Shown piece after piece: positions 1 to 6,989 of a DNA stretch of 44,957 nucleotides. Numbering within the stretch: the stretch's first letter is position 1; each line of letters starts with the position of its first letter. The DNA is taken from the NCBI GenBank assembly GCA_038214535.1, contig JBBQRS010000029.1:1-44957 (forward strand), in the 5' to 3' direction. Source of the stretch: JBBQRS01 sp038214535. GTDB taxonomy: Bacteria > Chloroflexota > Anaerolineae > CG2-30-64-16. The notes beneath the pieces are model-generated. The model was not told where the DNA came from and searched no databases. It was given only the letters and a program-made list of their open reading frames with translations. The translations under genes were made by a program, and so were the position numbers.

Positions 1-92
1 CTGCGTTGGCTTTTTTTGTTTTGCATCCTCTATCCCAAACCCCCGTTTCCCCCCCCTGCGTTGTCCGGGATCCCGCGTTGGGGGGCCACACC

Positions 93-157
93 CCGGGCTC
101 ACCCCGTCACTACGAAGGGAAAGACACGATAATCTGGAAATATTCGGATAGATTCTA
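93..157. repeat. Partial palindromic repeats, families A and B
   Basis: Positions 106-119 (GTCACTACGAAGGG) match the right arm of the family A palindromes at 35142-35207 and 39925-39986. Positions 140-157 (ATTCGGATAGATTCTAA) match the right end of the family B palindrome at 4606-4702. Neither has its partner arm here, so both look like half-elements. Bases 1-92 contain only C- and G-rich runs in which I recognise nothing. Confidence 0.5.
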
Positions 158-163
158 ATTGTG

Positions 164-203
164 AGGACGAAGGAGCGACACCCGGCCTTCGTCCTTTATT
201 TCT
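164..203 (+). terminator. Rho-independent-type hairpin just before recF
   Basis: AGGACGAAGG (164-173) pairs perfectly with CCTTCGTCCT (186-195) across a 12-base loop, followed by TTATTTCT. This is a 10-bp stem with a U-rich tail. It ends about 10 bases before the recF start codon and leaves no visible Shine-Dalgarno site, so it either ends an upstream transcript or attenuates recF. Confidence 0.75.
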
Positions 204-212
204 CCATCACCG

Positions 213-1457
213 ATGCACCTGAACCGACTGTCGCTGACCAACTTTCGCAATTACACCCGGCTCGAGCTCAGCCTGCCGGATCGCCTGCTCGTTTTGCAGG
301 GGCCGAACGCCCAGGGCAAGACCAACCTGCTGGAGGCGATTCACCTCCTGGCGACGGGCCGGTCGCCGCGCGCCGTGGCCGAACGCGAACTCATCAACTG
401 GTTGACCCTCGAAAGCAGCCTGCCCTATGCGCGGCTCGAGGCCGACATCGGTGCGGGCAAAGACGCTCAACGCCTTGAACTGGTGCTGGAACTATCGGCC
501 AACGGCGGCGGCAACCCCATCGTCCGCAAACAGGTGCGCATCAATGGCGTGCCCAAACGCGGGCTCGATCTCATTGGCCGCCTGAGAGTGGTGTTGTTCC
601 TCCCCGAAGATGTCAGTCTGGTCTCCGGTGCGCCTTCGGAACGGCGGCGTTATCTCGATATCATGCTCTGCCAGATTTCCCCAGTCTATTGCCGCGCGCT
701 GGCCGCGTATAACCGCGCCGTGATGCAGCGCAACACACTCTTGCGGCGGCTGCGCGACGACGGAGGCGACCCCGCCCAACTCGATTTCTGGGATGAGCAA
801 CTGGGGGAAAACGGCAGCCTCATCTACAACTGGCGCAGCAACGCTCTACGCAGCCTCGACGACATGGCCGGTTTGCGCCACGGGGAACTGAGCGGCGGCG
901 AGCGGCTGCACCTGATGTATCTGCCCGGCTTCGACCCGGACCGTCCCATCACCGAGCCGGCGATGTCAACCCAGGCGGTGAAGCAGGCCCGGCTGGCCGA
1001 TGGGCAGACGCCCTATCAGGCCTTCGCGCAGGATGAGGTCAAGCAACGGATGATCGAGCGCCTGCATCGGCTGCGCCGGCGTGAGATCGCCGCCGGGACG
1101 TCGTTATCCGGCCCGCATCGCGACGATGTCGCATTCGTGGTGGATGAACATGACCTGCGGCTTTACGGGTCGCGCGGCCAGCAGCGGACGGCGGCGCTGG
1201 CATTGAAATTGGCCGAGCTGCGTTTCATGCGCGACGAAACCGGCGATAGCCCGCTGTTGCTGCTGGATGATGTCATGTCGGAGTTAGACGCCACGCGCCG
1301 CCACGCGCTGTTAGATGCGCTGGAGGAAGTCACCCAGGCGCTGGTGACGACGACCGATTGGGGCGACTTTGCGCCGGAGATGTTGCGCCAGGCGCGCACG
1401 ATGTGCGTCAGCGGCGGCCGTTTGAACCCGGCAACGCTGCCCGGTCAACCGGGGTAA
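213..1457 (+). CDS. recF: RecF, DNA replication and repair ATPase
   Basis: RecF is an SMC-like ABC ATPase that loads RecA at gapped DNA with RecO and RecR. The 414-residue product has the standard N-terminus MHLNRLSLTNFRNY, a Walker A motif GPNAQGKTN at residues 30-38, the RecF signature SRGQQRT, and a Walker B LLLLDDVMSELD near the C-terminus. The length is slightly above the usual 360-380. The start is secure because family members begin with this same motif, yet no Shine-Dalgarno site precedes it: the upstream 10 bases follow a terminator-like hairpin. It is convergent with rsmG, with only two bases between the stop codons. No dnaA or dnaN is visible next to it in this window. Confidence 0.97.
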   Translation: MHLNRLSLTNFRNYTRLELSLPDRLLVLQGPNAQGKTNLLEAIHLLATGRSPRAVAERELINWLTLESSLPYARLEADIGAGKDAQRLELVLELSANGGGNPIVRKQVRINGVPKRGLDLIGRLRVVLFLPEDVSLVSGAPSERRRYLDIMLCQISPVYCRALAAYNRAVMQRNTLLRRLRDDGGDPAQLDFWDEQLGENGSLIYNWRSNALRSLDDMAGLRHGELSGGERLHLMYLPGFDPDRPITEPAMSTQAVKQARLADGQTPYQAFAQDEVKQRMIERLHRLRRREIAAGTSLSGPHRDDVAFVVDEHDLRLYGSRGQQRTAALALKLAELRFMRDETGDSPLLLLDDVMSELDATRRHALLDALEEVTQALVTTTDWGDFAPEMLRQARTMCVSGGRLNPATLPGQPG

Positions 1458-1459
1458 GT

Positions 1460-2239
1460 CTACAGATCTGCGGGGTCAGGAACTTCAGGCAGTTCAAGCG
1501 CGCCCAGCGGTTGCTTGCGCGGCAACCCGCGGCTGCGTGGGTACGCATCAGGGGTCGAGCGCACCTTATCAATCACGACAATCACGCGCGTCTCGGCCAA
1601 GCCGGGAACCTCCACAGGGATCAGCTTGCGAAGCTGCCCACCCAGCAGGCGGATCGCCTCCTCCGCCGCCAGCGCTTCCTCATGCGCCGCCGAACCCTTA
1701 TATGCCACCACCCGCCCGCCCCGCCGCGCCAGCGGCAGAAGATACTCTACCAGCGTCGGCAATGTCGCCACCGCCCGCGCCATCACCAGATCATAGGCTT
1801 CCCGATGCGGGGGACGCAACCCCAACTCTTCCGCGCGCCCCTGAACGAACGCAACCTCCGACAGCCCCATTGTCTCGGACACATGTTCCATGAAGCGCAC
1901 CTTTTTGCCGGTGGCCTCGATGCACGTAAGGCTGAGCCGCGGCCAGACGATGCGCAGCGCCAGGCCGGGCAGTCCCGCGCCCGCCCCCACATCGGCGGCC
2001 CGCAGGTTGCGACTCAGCAGAATTTGCAAAGGGATGCCCTCGAGCGCGGCCAGCGCCGGCGCGAGCGCGAGCGAATCCAGATAATGACGCACCTCGATCT
2101 GCTCCGTCTCAGTGATCGCCGTGAGGTTGAAGCGGGCGTTCCAGTCGTGCAGTTCACGCGTATACGCGTCAAATGCCGCGGCCTGTCCGGGCGACAGGCT
2201 GAAACCCATTTGCGAGGCTCTGGTAACAAGACTTTGCAT
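1460..2239 (-). CDS. rsmG: RsmG, 16S rRNA (guanine-527-N7) methyltransferase
   Basis: This SAM-dependent enzyme (old name GidB) methylates G527 of 16S rRNA. The 259-residue product contains the family N-terminal segment ending WNARFNLTAIT and the glycine-rich SAM-binding motif DVGAGAGLPGL. The chosen ATG at 2239 lies only 7 bases after a TATAAT box, so the mRNA is predicted to be leaderless. The alternative in-frame ATG at 2209 has no Shine-Dalgarno site either and would remove family-conserved sequence. It is convergent with recF. Confidence 0.96.
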   Translation of the reverse strand: MQSLVTRASQMGFSLSPGQAAAFDAYTRELHDWNARFNLTAITETEQIEVRHYLDSLALAPALAALEGIPLQILLSRNLRAADVGAGAGLPGLALRIVWPRLSLTCIEATGKKVRFMEHVSETMGLSEVAFVQGRAEELGLRPPHREAYDLVMARAVATLPTLVEYLLPLARRGGRVVAYKGSAAHEEALAAEEAIRLLGGQLRKLIPVEVPGLAETRVIVVIDKVRSTPDAYPRSRGLPRKQPLGALELPEVPDPADL

Positions 2240-2261
2240 AACCGATATTATACCATCGGTT
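2240..2261 (-). promoter_or_regulatory. rsmG extended -10 promoter inside an inverted repeat
   Basis: Read on the minus strand, TATAAT (2247-2252) is preceded by TGG, giving an extended -10. It is flanked by AACCGAT and ATCGGTT, a perfect 7-bp inverted repeat with an 8-base centre. Only 7 bases separate the -10 from the rsmG ATG. No convincing -35 is present. The palindrome could be an operator that covers the -10. Confidence 0.5.
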
Positions 2262-2293
2262 TGTCATAGAGGGATGAAACCACCATCGCTGAA

Positions 2294-2356
2294 CTTTGTA
2301 GTGACGGCTTCAGCCGTTTGATGCGCTCTGAAACGACTGAAGCCGTCACTACAAAG
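2294..2356. repeat. Family A palindromic repeat, copy 1
   Basis: Two 26-base arms (2294-2319 and 2331-2356) are inverted copies differing at one position, around the core GTAGTGACGGCT. The same arms recur at 35142-35207 and 39925-39986. It lies between rsmG and the end of the PEP-utilizer-like gene. Confidence 0.8.
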
Positions 2357-2371
2357 CTGCGGCGCGGACGA

Positions 2372-3781
2372 TCACTCAGAGGAAATTTGGCCCGTGTCTC
2401 CATCAACGTAGATCGTCGCGCCGGTCTCAGCATTGTCCACAAACTCCGCGGCCCCGATGACTGCCGGCAGCCCTAACGCCTGCGCCACAATCATGCCCGG
2501 GCTGCACATCTCCGCGGCGGCAGAGACCAAACCCGCCGCGCTAAACCAGTGATCCGTCCAGCCCGCATCCGGGTTTTGCGTTACTACGATGCCCTGAGCC
2601 TGTGGCGCGACGGTCTCACCCGGTGCGACGCGCACGACGGAGCCGGTCGCCTGCCCGCCGCCCGCCGGTCGCGGCGAGCCCACCGTTGCAGCCTCCTTCG
2701 GGCCGTCGAGTCGGGTGCGCCGGAGTTCGATCTGCTCCTGAACCGCCTCGCGCTTGCCGCCGTGCCATTCGCCCGTTGCCACCTGCTTCAACTCCTCCAG
2801 TTCGAGCAGGAGGACGTCGGTGCGATCCGAGATCAGCCCGGAACCGGCAGCCTCAACCGCAGCCGCGCCGATCCAGCTTTGTGCGGCGGCCATCACCAGC
2901 GCGATGCTGTCCCACGCCACGTCCGCGCCCCGCGCGAGATCGCGATACATCTGCAATGCAGCCTCACGCCCACGTCCGGCGTCCGGCGCGCCGGGGAAAT
3001 CACGCGGCGCGCCCGTCTCAAGCGCCAAACGCAGCCGCGCCGGGTGATCCTGCCAGCGCGCCGCCGCAGGGGTCACGTCACGCGCCCCGCGATGGCCGTA
3101 ACGCACAAGATAATCCTCATACGCCGGCCCGGACGTTCCGAATGAACTGAGCACGGCCAACGCGCGCACCGCTTCCACGCTCGGCAGTCCCGTCAGCCCC
3201 GCAAGCAGCCCGGGCGCGGCGGCTGCATCTTCCAGCCGCGCCCGCGCCGCTTCCAGCCCCGCCCGCAACGTAAAATACGCTTGCAGCGCGGCCAGCGCGT
3301 TGGGTTCGAGTTCTTCCATCACCTGCAACAAGTCGGCCTGCGTCCAGCGCAGCCCGCGCACCCACTGGCGCCAATCGAACAAACGCGCGTTCAGCGCCGT
3401 GACCGCGGCCAACGTCGTCTGGATCTCCGCCTCGGTGCGTCGGATCACCGCCGGCGGGCGCAAGCGCGCCGCAAAGCCGGTCGGCGCGTTGCCGCGCACT
3501 GCGCCCAGCCACGCCGCGCCCTGGGCCGCCCAGCTCGCCGCAGCCAGGTGTACCGCGTTCAGCCGGACGTAGCCATCCGCGCCGTATTGCCAGAATGGCG
3601 TCTGAGGCAAGCCCGCAATGCCAAACGCGGCCCACATCTGCCGCATCGCGGTTTCTGCGGGCTCACGTAACAGCGTCCACCCAAACGGGGTCGTGCGACC
3701 GGGGAACAAATCTCGGGCCAGATCCCTCGTCCAGGGGGTCTGGCCCGGCGTTTCGTTGCTATGAGTTTGCGCTTGTACCAC
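2372..3781 (-). CDS. Orphan PEP-utilizer-like protein with altered catalytic site
   Basis: The C-terminal 80 or so residues resemble the swivelling phosphohistidine domain of PEP-utilizing enzymes such as pyruvate phosphate dikinase, PEP synthase and rifampicin phosphotransferase. The N-terminal part resembles the middle region of rifampicin phosphotransferase-like proteins. No ATP-grasp domain is present. In the motif usually read as G-G-x-x-S-H-x-A-I-x-A-R, this protein has AEMCSPGMIVAQ: the catalytic His is Pro428 and the Arg is Gln. I chose GTG at 3781 (469 residues) because AAAGGA lies 7 bases upstream and longer readings would run into the TetR gene. It follows tetR by 23 bases and is probably co-transcribed. 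It may be a non-catalytic or regulatory relative; function unknown. Confidence 0.7.
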   Translation of the reverse strand: MVQAQTHSNETPGQTPWTRDLARDLFPGRTTPFGWTLLREPAETAMRQMWAAFGIAGLPQTPFWQYGADGYVRLNAVHLAAASWAAQGAAWLGAVRGNAPTGFAARLRPPAVIRRTEAEIQTTLAAVTALNARLFDWRQWVRGLRWTQADLLQVMEELEPNALAALQAYFTLRAGLEAARARLEDAAAAPGLLAGLTGLPSVEAVRALAVLSSFGTSGPAYEDYLVRYGHRGARDVTPAAARWQDHPARLRLALETGAPRDFPGAPDAGRGREAALQMYRDLARGADVAWDSIALVMAAAQSWIGAAAVEAAGSGLISDRTDVLLLELEELKQVATGEWHGGKREAVQEQIELRRTRLDGPKEAATVGSPRPAGGGQATGSVVRVAPGETVAPQAQGIVVTQNPDAGWTDHWFSAAGLVSAAAEMCSPGMIVAQALGLPAVIGAAEFVDNAETGATIYVDGDTGQISSE

Positions 3782-3804
3782 AAGCCGGTCCTTTATGAAT
3801 GAAT

Positions 3805-4407
3805 TTACATGCCCGTGATGCCCAACAGGAGCAAGTCTACAATACCGCTCAGCCTTTCGCCCAACGGGTACGGTTTCTCCGCCTGGCACCAGCGCACGAC
3901 TTGCTGCAGATAGAGCGCGTCCAGCGCCGCGGCCAGCATATCCGGGTCCAGGTCAGGGTTGATTTCCCCGGCGCGTTGCGCCTGGTTGATGAGCAGCGCC
4001 GACATGGATTGCAGGCTGAAGCCGCCCGCATCGCCCGCCAACAGATCGGGCACGGTGATGCCCCGGCGGAACATCAGGCAAACGAGATCCCGGTCGCTTT
4101 CCAGGCTGGCGGCCAGGGCCAGCATCAAACGCTTGAGCTTGCCCACCGAAGACGTGTCGCCGTTGGTAGTAATGATAACGCTGCTCAGCCGGCCGATCTC
4201 GCGGGTCGCCAGATAGCGCAGCACGGCATCCTTGGTGGGGAAATAGTTAAAGAACGTGCCCTTCGCCAGCCCGGCGCGTTGCGTGATCTGGTCTACGGTC
4301 GTTTCCTCATAGCCCTGATCACGAAACAGGCTCAAAGCCGATTCGTAGAGCCTCTCTCTGCGGTCGGCTTTCGCCGATTCGCGTTTGCCGCCGGGTTTTC
4401 CGTTCAT
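3805..4407 (-). CDS. TetR family transcriptional regulator
   Basis: The 200-residue product has an N-terminal helix-turn-helix typical of TetR repressors (about residues 14-62, including TTVDQITQRAGLAKGTFFNYF). An alpha-helical ligand-binding domain follows, which I cannot assign to a ligand. The start ATG at 4407 is preceded by GGGAGG at a spacing of 5. It leads the PEP-utilizer-like gene in a likely two-gene operon. The divergent 310-bp region upstream holds a small palindrome that could be its operator. Confidence 0.92.
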   Translation of the reverse strand: MNGKPGGKRESAKADRRERLYESALSLFRDQGYEETTVDQITQRAGLAKGTFFNYFPTKDAVLRYLATREIGRLSSVIITTNGDTSSVGKLKRLMLALAASLESDRDLVCLMFRRGITVPDLLAGDAGGFSLQSMSALLINQAQRAGEINPDLDPDMLAAALDALYLQQVVRWCQAEKPYPLGERLSGIVDLLLLGITGM

Positions 4408-4525
4408 AAACGCCTCCCTGAGTTGCGCTTCCGACCTCGTCGCGGGATTCTGTCTCCTTGCGATGGGTCGTGCGCTCTCTATACGTCTATCAAGACGCAG
4501 AAGGCGCTCAACGGTAACGGCAAAA

Positions 4526-4540
4526 TTGACCGGAGTTCAA
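4526..4540. promoter_or_regulatory. Candidate operator upstream of tetR
   Basis: TTGACCGGAGTTCAA is an imperfect 15-base palindrome with TTGA/TCAA ends, about 120 bases upstream of tetR. Size and symmetry suit a TetR-type operator, but nothing else supports it. Confidence 0.25.
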
Positions 4541-4605
4541 AAATCCGAATTACAGGCCCATTATAAACGAAGAACGGGCATGGACAATTCCACGCCCGCT
4601 CAATG

Positions 4606-4702
4606 TTAAGCATCTATCCGGATATTCGTAGTCCAGCCCCTTGTGGGCGTCGCGCGACGGGCACGAGGCCCTGGACTACAAAAATCTCGGATAGATTCTA
4701 AG
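4606..4702. repeat. Family B palindromic repeat, most complete copy
   Basis: The outer arms read AATCTATCC-like sequence at both ends (ATCTATCCGGATATTCG at 4612-4628 and CTCGGATAGATTCTAAGC at 4686-4703). The inner arms pair GTAGTCCAG with CTGGACTAC, and CCCCTTGTGGGCGTC with GACGGGCACGAGG. Related copies lie at 5371-5433, 11913-12005 and 22991-23050. Confidence 0.75.
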
Positions 4703-4717
4703 CATCAGTCGAGTCGG

Positions 4718-5323
4718 TCAGCCCTGTGCGGCCTTGAAGTTCGCCGCAACGTTCGACCAGTTAACGACGTTGAAGAACGCCGCCACGTAGTCAGGCCGCC
4801 GGTTCTGATACTTCAGGTAATACGCATGTTCCCACACGTCGAGCACTAACAGAGGGACCGAAACCCACTGGGTCAGCTTCTGATGATTTTCTGCCGTCAG
4901 GATGACCAGCTTGTTGTCAACCTTGCGGTACGCCAGGATGCCCCAGCCGTTGCCCTCGACGGCTGCCGCGGCCGCGCTGAATTGCTTCTTGAAGGCCTCG
5001 AAGCTGCCGAAGTCCTCGGTGATCTTGGCCGCCAGCGCGCCGGTCGGTTCGCCGCCGCCGCCGTTGCCCGCCGCCGCCATGTTCGGCCAGAAGATGCTGT
5101 GGAGGAAATGCCCCGCGCCGTGGAAAGCCGCCTGGCGCTCCCAATGCTGAATGAGCGAAAAATCGCCCGTAGAGCACGCTTCGGCCAGCTTCGTCTCGGC
5201 GGTGTTCAAGCCATTGACATAAGCCAGGTGGTGCTTATCGTGATGCAACCGCATCGTCTGCTCGTCAATGTGCGGTTCGAGTGCGTCATAGTCATATGGA
5301 AGAGGGGGAAGTTCATGCGTCAT
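4718..5323 (-). CDS. Fe/Mn superoxide dismutase
   Basis: This enzyme dismutates superoxide to oxygen and hydrogen peroxide in the cytoplasm. The 201-residue protein has all four metal ligands: His27 (in RLHHDKHH), His75 (in FLHSIFW), Asp162 and His166 (in LDVWEHAYYLKY). His147 occupies the outer-sphere position that is Gln in E. coli MnSOD; His at this place is known from actinobacterial and archaeal enzymes, so the metal cannot be assigned from sequence. There is no signal peptide. The transcript starts at a strong promoter about 140 bases upstream, and a family B repeat lies in the leader. Confidence 0.96.
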   Translation of the reverse strand: MTHELPPLPYDYDALEPHIDEQTMRLHHDKHHLAYVNGLNTAETKLAEACSTGDFSLIQHWERQAAFHGAGHFLHSIFWPNMAAAGNGGGGEPTGALAAKITEDFGSFEAFKKQFSAAAAAVEGNGWGILAYRKVDNKLVILTAENHQKLTQWVSVPLLVLDVWEHAYYLKYQNRRPDYVAAFFNVVNWSNVAANFKAAQG

Positions 5324-5370
5324 GGTGATCTCCTTGCGTACAGAGTGAGTTGCTGCGGATCACGTTCTGG

Positions 5371-5433
5371 AATATCCGTAGTTTAGCCCCTTGTGGGCGT
5401 CACGGACGGGCACAAGGCCCTAAACTACAAATT
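5371..5433. repeat. Family B palindromic repeat in the sod leader
   Basis: GTAGTTTAG...CTAAACTAC arms enclose CCCCTTGTGGGCGTC and GACGGGCACAAGG. It lies between the predicted sod transcription start and the sod ATG, so it would be transcribed as a hairpin in the 5' leader. Confidence 0.75.
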
Positions 5434-5471
5434 CTCTTACCGTAGCAACAGATTGATAGATCAATGAAGAC

Positions 5472-5500
5472 AGTATACGGCGAAGAAAACCATTTGTCAA
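5472..5500 (-). promoter_or_regulatory. sod promoter, near-consensus sigma-70 type
   Basis: On the minus strand TTGACA (5495-5500), a 17-bp spacer and TATACT (5472-5477) form a near-perfect housekeeping promoter directed at sod. Confidence 0.85.
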
Positions 5501-5502
5501 TA

Positions 5503-5524
5503 TTATAAACGAATAAGTTTATAA
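5503..5524. promoter_or_regulatory. Operator-like inverted repeat upstream of the sod promoter
   Basis: TTATAAAC-N6-GTTTATAA is a perfect inverted repeat with 8-bp arms. It sits 2 bp upstream of the sod -35 hexamer, where an activator or redox/metal regulator would bind. It matches neither the Fur nor the PerR consensus exactly. Confidence 0.5.
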
Positions 5525-5551
5525 ACTCGACAGCGCGGCAACCCGATCAAC

Positions 5552-5585
5552 AAAAACGTGGGCAGAGCCGAAGCCCTGCCCACGC
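5552..5585 (-). terminator. Rho-independent terminator of the kimA-trkA operon
   Basis: On the minus strand GCGTGGGCAGGGC, a TTCG tetraloop region and the matching arm GCTCTGCCCACG are followed by TTTTTG. It lies 26 bases after the second RCK gene and ends that operon cleanly. Confidence 0.92.
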
Positions 5586-5610
5586 AGTAAACTCTTCCTC
5601 GCCAGTGGCG

Positions 5611-6291
5611 TTACGTCCGGGGCGCGGCAAACAGGTCCGCTAACCCCTCACGCGCTTCCGGCCCCACCACTGCCAGCACTTCGTCGCCCACCTCGAATTC
5701 GGTCACCCCACGCGGCAGCACGATCTCGCCCTTGCGGATGATCGCGGCGATGACGCACTCCTCAGGGAACTGGATATCTTTGAGCGCCTTACCGACGACC
5801 CTGGCCCCTGCCGGGATCTTCTCCTCAACCAGCGAGTACTGGCCGCGGCGCAGCTTGAGGAGCGTGGTCATGTCGCCCCACGACATTTCTTCTTCGATGA
5901 GGCTGGACATGATGGCCGCCTGGTTCACCGCAACGTCAACGTTAAACGTCTTATCGAATAACCATGCCGAACGCGGGTTATTGATGCGCCCAATCGTGCG
6001 CGCCACGCCGTAGTCAGCGCGGGCCAGGTAGCAAATCACCAGATTGTCGGCGTCTTCGGTTGTCGTGGCGACGATGGCATCGGCGGTCGCGATGCCCGCA
6101 GCTTCGAGAACTTTCGGATCGGTCGGCTCACCCTCGTAAATCACCTCGGTGGGCAACTCGTGATGAATACGCGACAGCACATCGCGCCGGGTTTCGATCA
6201 ACCGCACCTTACGATTCTGGTTGATGAGCAACTGCGCCAGATACGTGCCGGTGCGCCCGCCGCCCGCAATGATGACAAAAGATTCGGCCAT
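5611..6291 (-). CDS. RCK/TrkA-N potassium channel regulator (second copy)
   Basis: This cytoplasmic RCK protein has an N-terminal Rossmann domain (IIAGGGRTGTYLA near residues 6-18, with the acidic residue of LIETR after strand 2) and a C-terminal TrkA_C domain. Such proteins bind nucleotides and gate potassium transporters or channels. I chose the ATG at 6291 (226 residues) because AGGA precedes it by 8 bases and the preceding RCK gene stops one base earlier. An in-frame ATG at 6312 lies inside that gene. It is the last gene of kimA-trkA-trkA and is followed by a strong terminator. It is diverged from its neighbour and may form a heteromer with it. Confidence 0.9.
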   Translation of the reverse strand: MAESFVIIAGGGRTGTYLAQLLINQNRKVRLIETRRDVLSRIHHELPTEVIYEGEPTDPKVLEAAGIATADAIVATTTEDADNLVICYLARADYGVARTIGRINNPRSAWLFDKTFNVDVAVNQAAIMSSLIEEEMSWGDMTTLLKLRRGQYSLVEEKIPAGARVVGKALKDIQFPEECVIAAIIRKGEIVLPRGVTEFEVGDEVLAVVGPEAREGLADLFAAPRT

Positions 6292-6292
6292 C

Positions 6293-6964
6293 TTAGTTTT
6301 CCTTTGCCCCACTCATCTGGCGGCGAATCGCTTCGATCCCCTCGAACGTCGCGCTGATATGCACCACATCTCCAACCTGCAATACCATCTCGTGATCGGG
6401 CAGCATCGCCTTGCCGGCGCGCGTTACCGCCACCGGCACGCACCCACAGTCATTGACCAATTCGCCCACCCGGTGGCCCGTCCATGATTCCGGGATCGGC
6501 AACTCGTAGATTTCGACCTCGCCATTGCCCGCCGAGAAGACGGTCTTGAGCGTCACACCGGCCATCATCTCTTCCATGCGCTGCGCGCCCCAGTCACTGG
6601 TGCTGAGCGCCGTCACGCCGAAAGACTGGTAGAGACTGCGATAACGCGGGTCATAATTGCGGGCGACCACGTAAGGCACGTGGTAAATCGTGGTCGCGAT
6701 GTGCGCTACAGCGACATTAACCGTGTCTGAGCTGGTCACGGCGGCCACGCTGTCGGCGCGTTCGATGCCCGCGCGGCGCAACATATCCTGCGCCAGCACA
6801 TCCCCTTCCAGGGTGCGCCCGCGGAAGTTAGGGTCCAGGTTATCGAAGGCGGTCTTCGATTCATCAATCACCGTGACCTGCATCCCCTTCTGGTACAGTC
6901 GGTTCGCCAGTTGCGCGCCCACACGGCCGGACCCGACGACGATGACTTTCATGACGTTTTCCAC
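6293..6964 (-). CDS. RCK/TrkA-N potassium channel regulator (first copy)
   Basis: The 223-residue product has the Rossmann motif VIVVGSGRVGAQLA at the N-terminus, the acidic residue of VTVIDES, and a C-terminal TrkA_C domain. The start is a GTG at 6964, with the in-frame ATG at 6952 (MKVIVVGS) as a plausible alternative. It follows kimA by 25 bases and is followed after one base by the second RCK gene, so the three are probably one transcript. No TrkH/KtrB membrane subunit is visible, so the partner is most likely KimA or a transporter elsewhere. Confidence 0.9.
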   Translation of the reverse strand: MENVMKVIVVGSGRVGAQLANRLYQKGMQVTVIDESKTAFDNLDPNFRGRTLEGDVLAQDMLRRAGIERADSVAAVTSSDTVNVAVAHIATTIYHVPYVVARNYDPRYRSLYQSFGVTALSTSDWGAQRMEEMMAGVTLKTVFSAGNGEVEIYELPIPESWTGHRVGELVNDCGCVPVAVTRAGKAMLPDHEMVLQVGDVVHISATFEGIEAIRRQMSGAKEN

Positions 6965-6989
6965 GTGTTTTGAAAACCTTTCTACGGCG

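Larger units (their letters stand above)
4408..4717. other. Intergenic region between tetR and sod
   Basis: This 310-bp gap holds a candidate TetR operator (4526-4540) near the tetR side and the family B palindrome (4606-4702) directly after the sod stop codon. I see no further ORF, tRNA or convincing core promoter. Confidence 0.6.

Noticed and set aside
1358..2269. Long open frame on the plus strand opposite rsmG
   Set aside because: It is the antisense shadow of rsmG and overlaps the recF end; composition is Arg/Gln-rich and no family matches.
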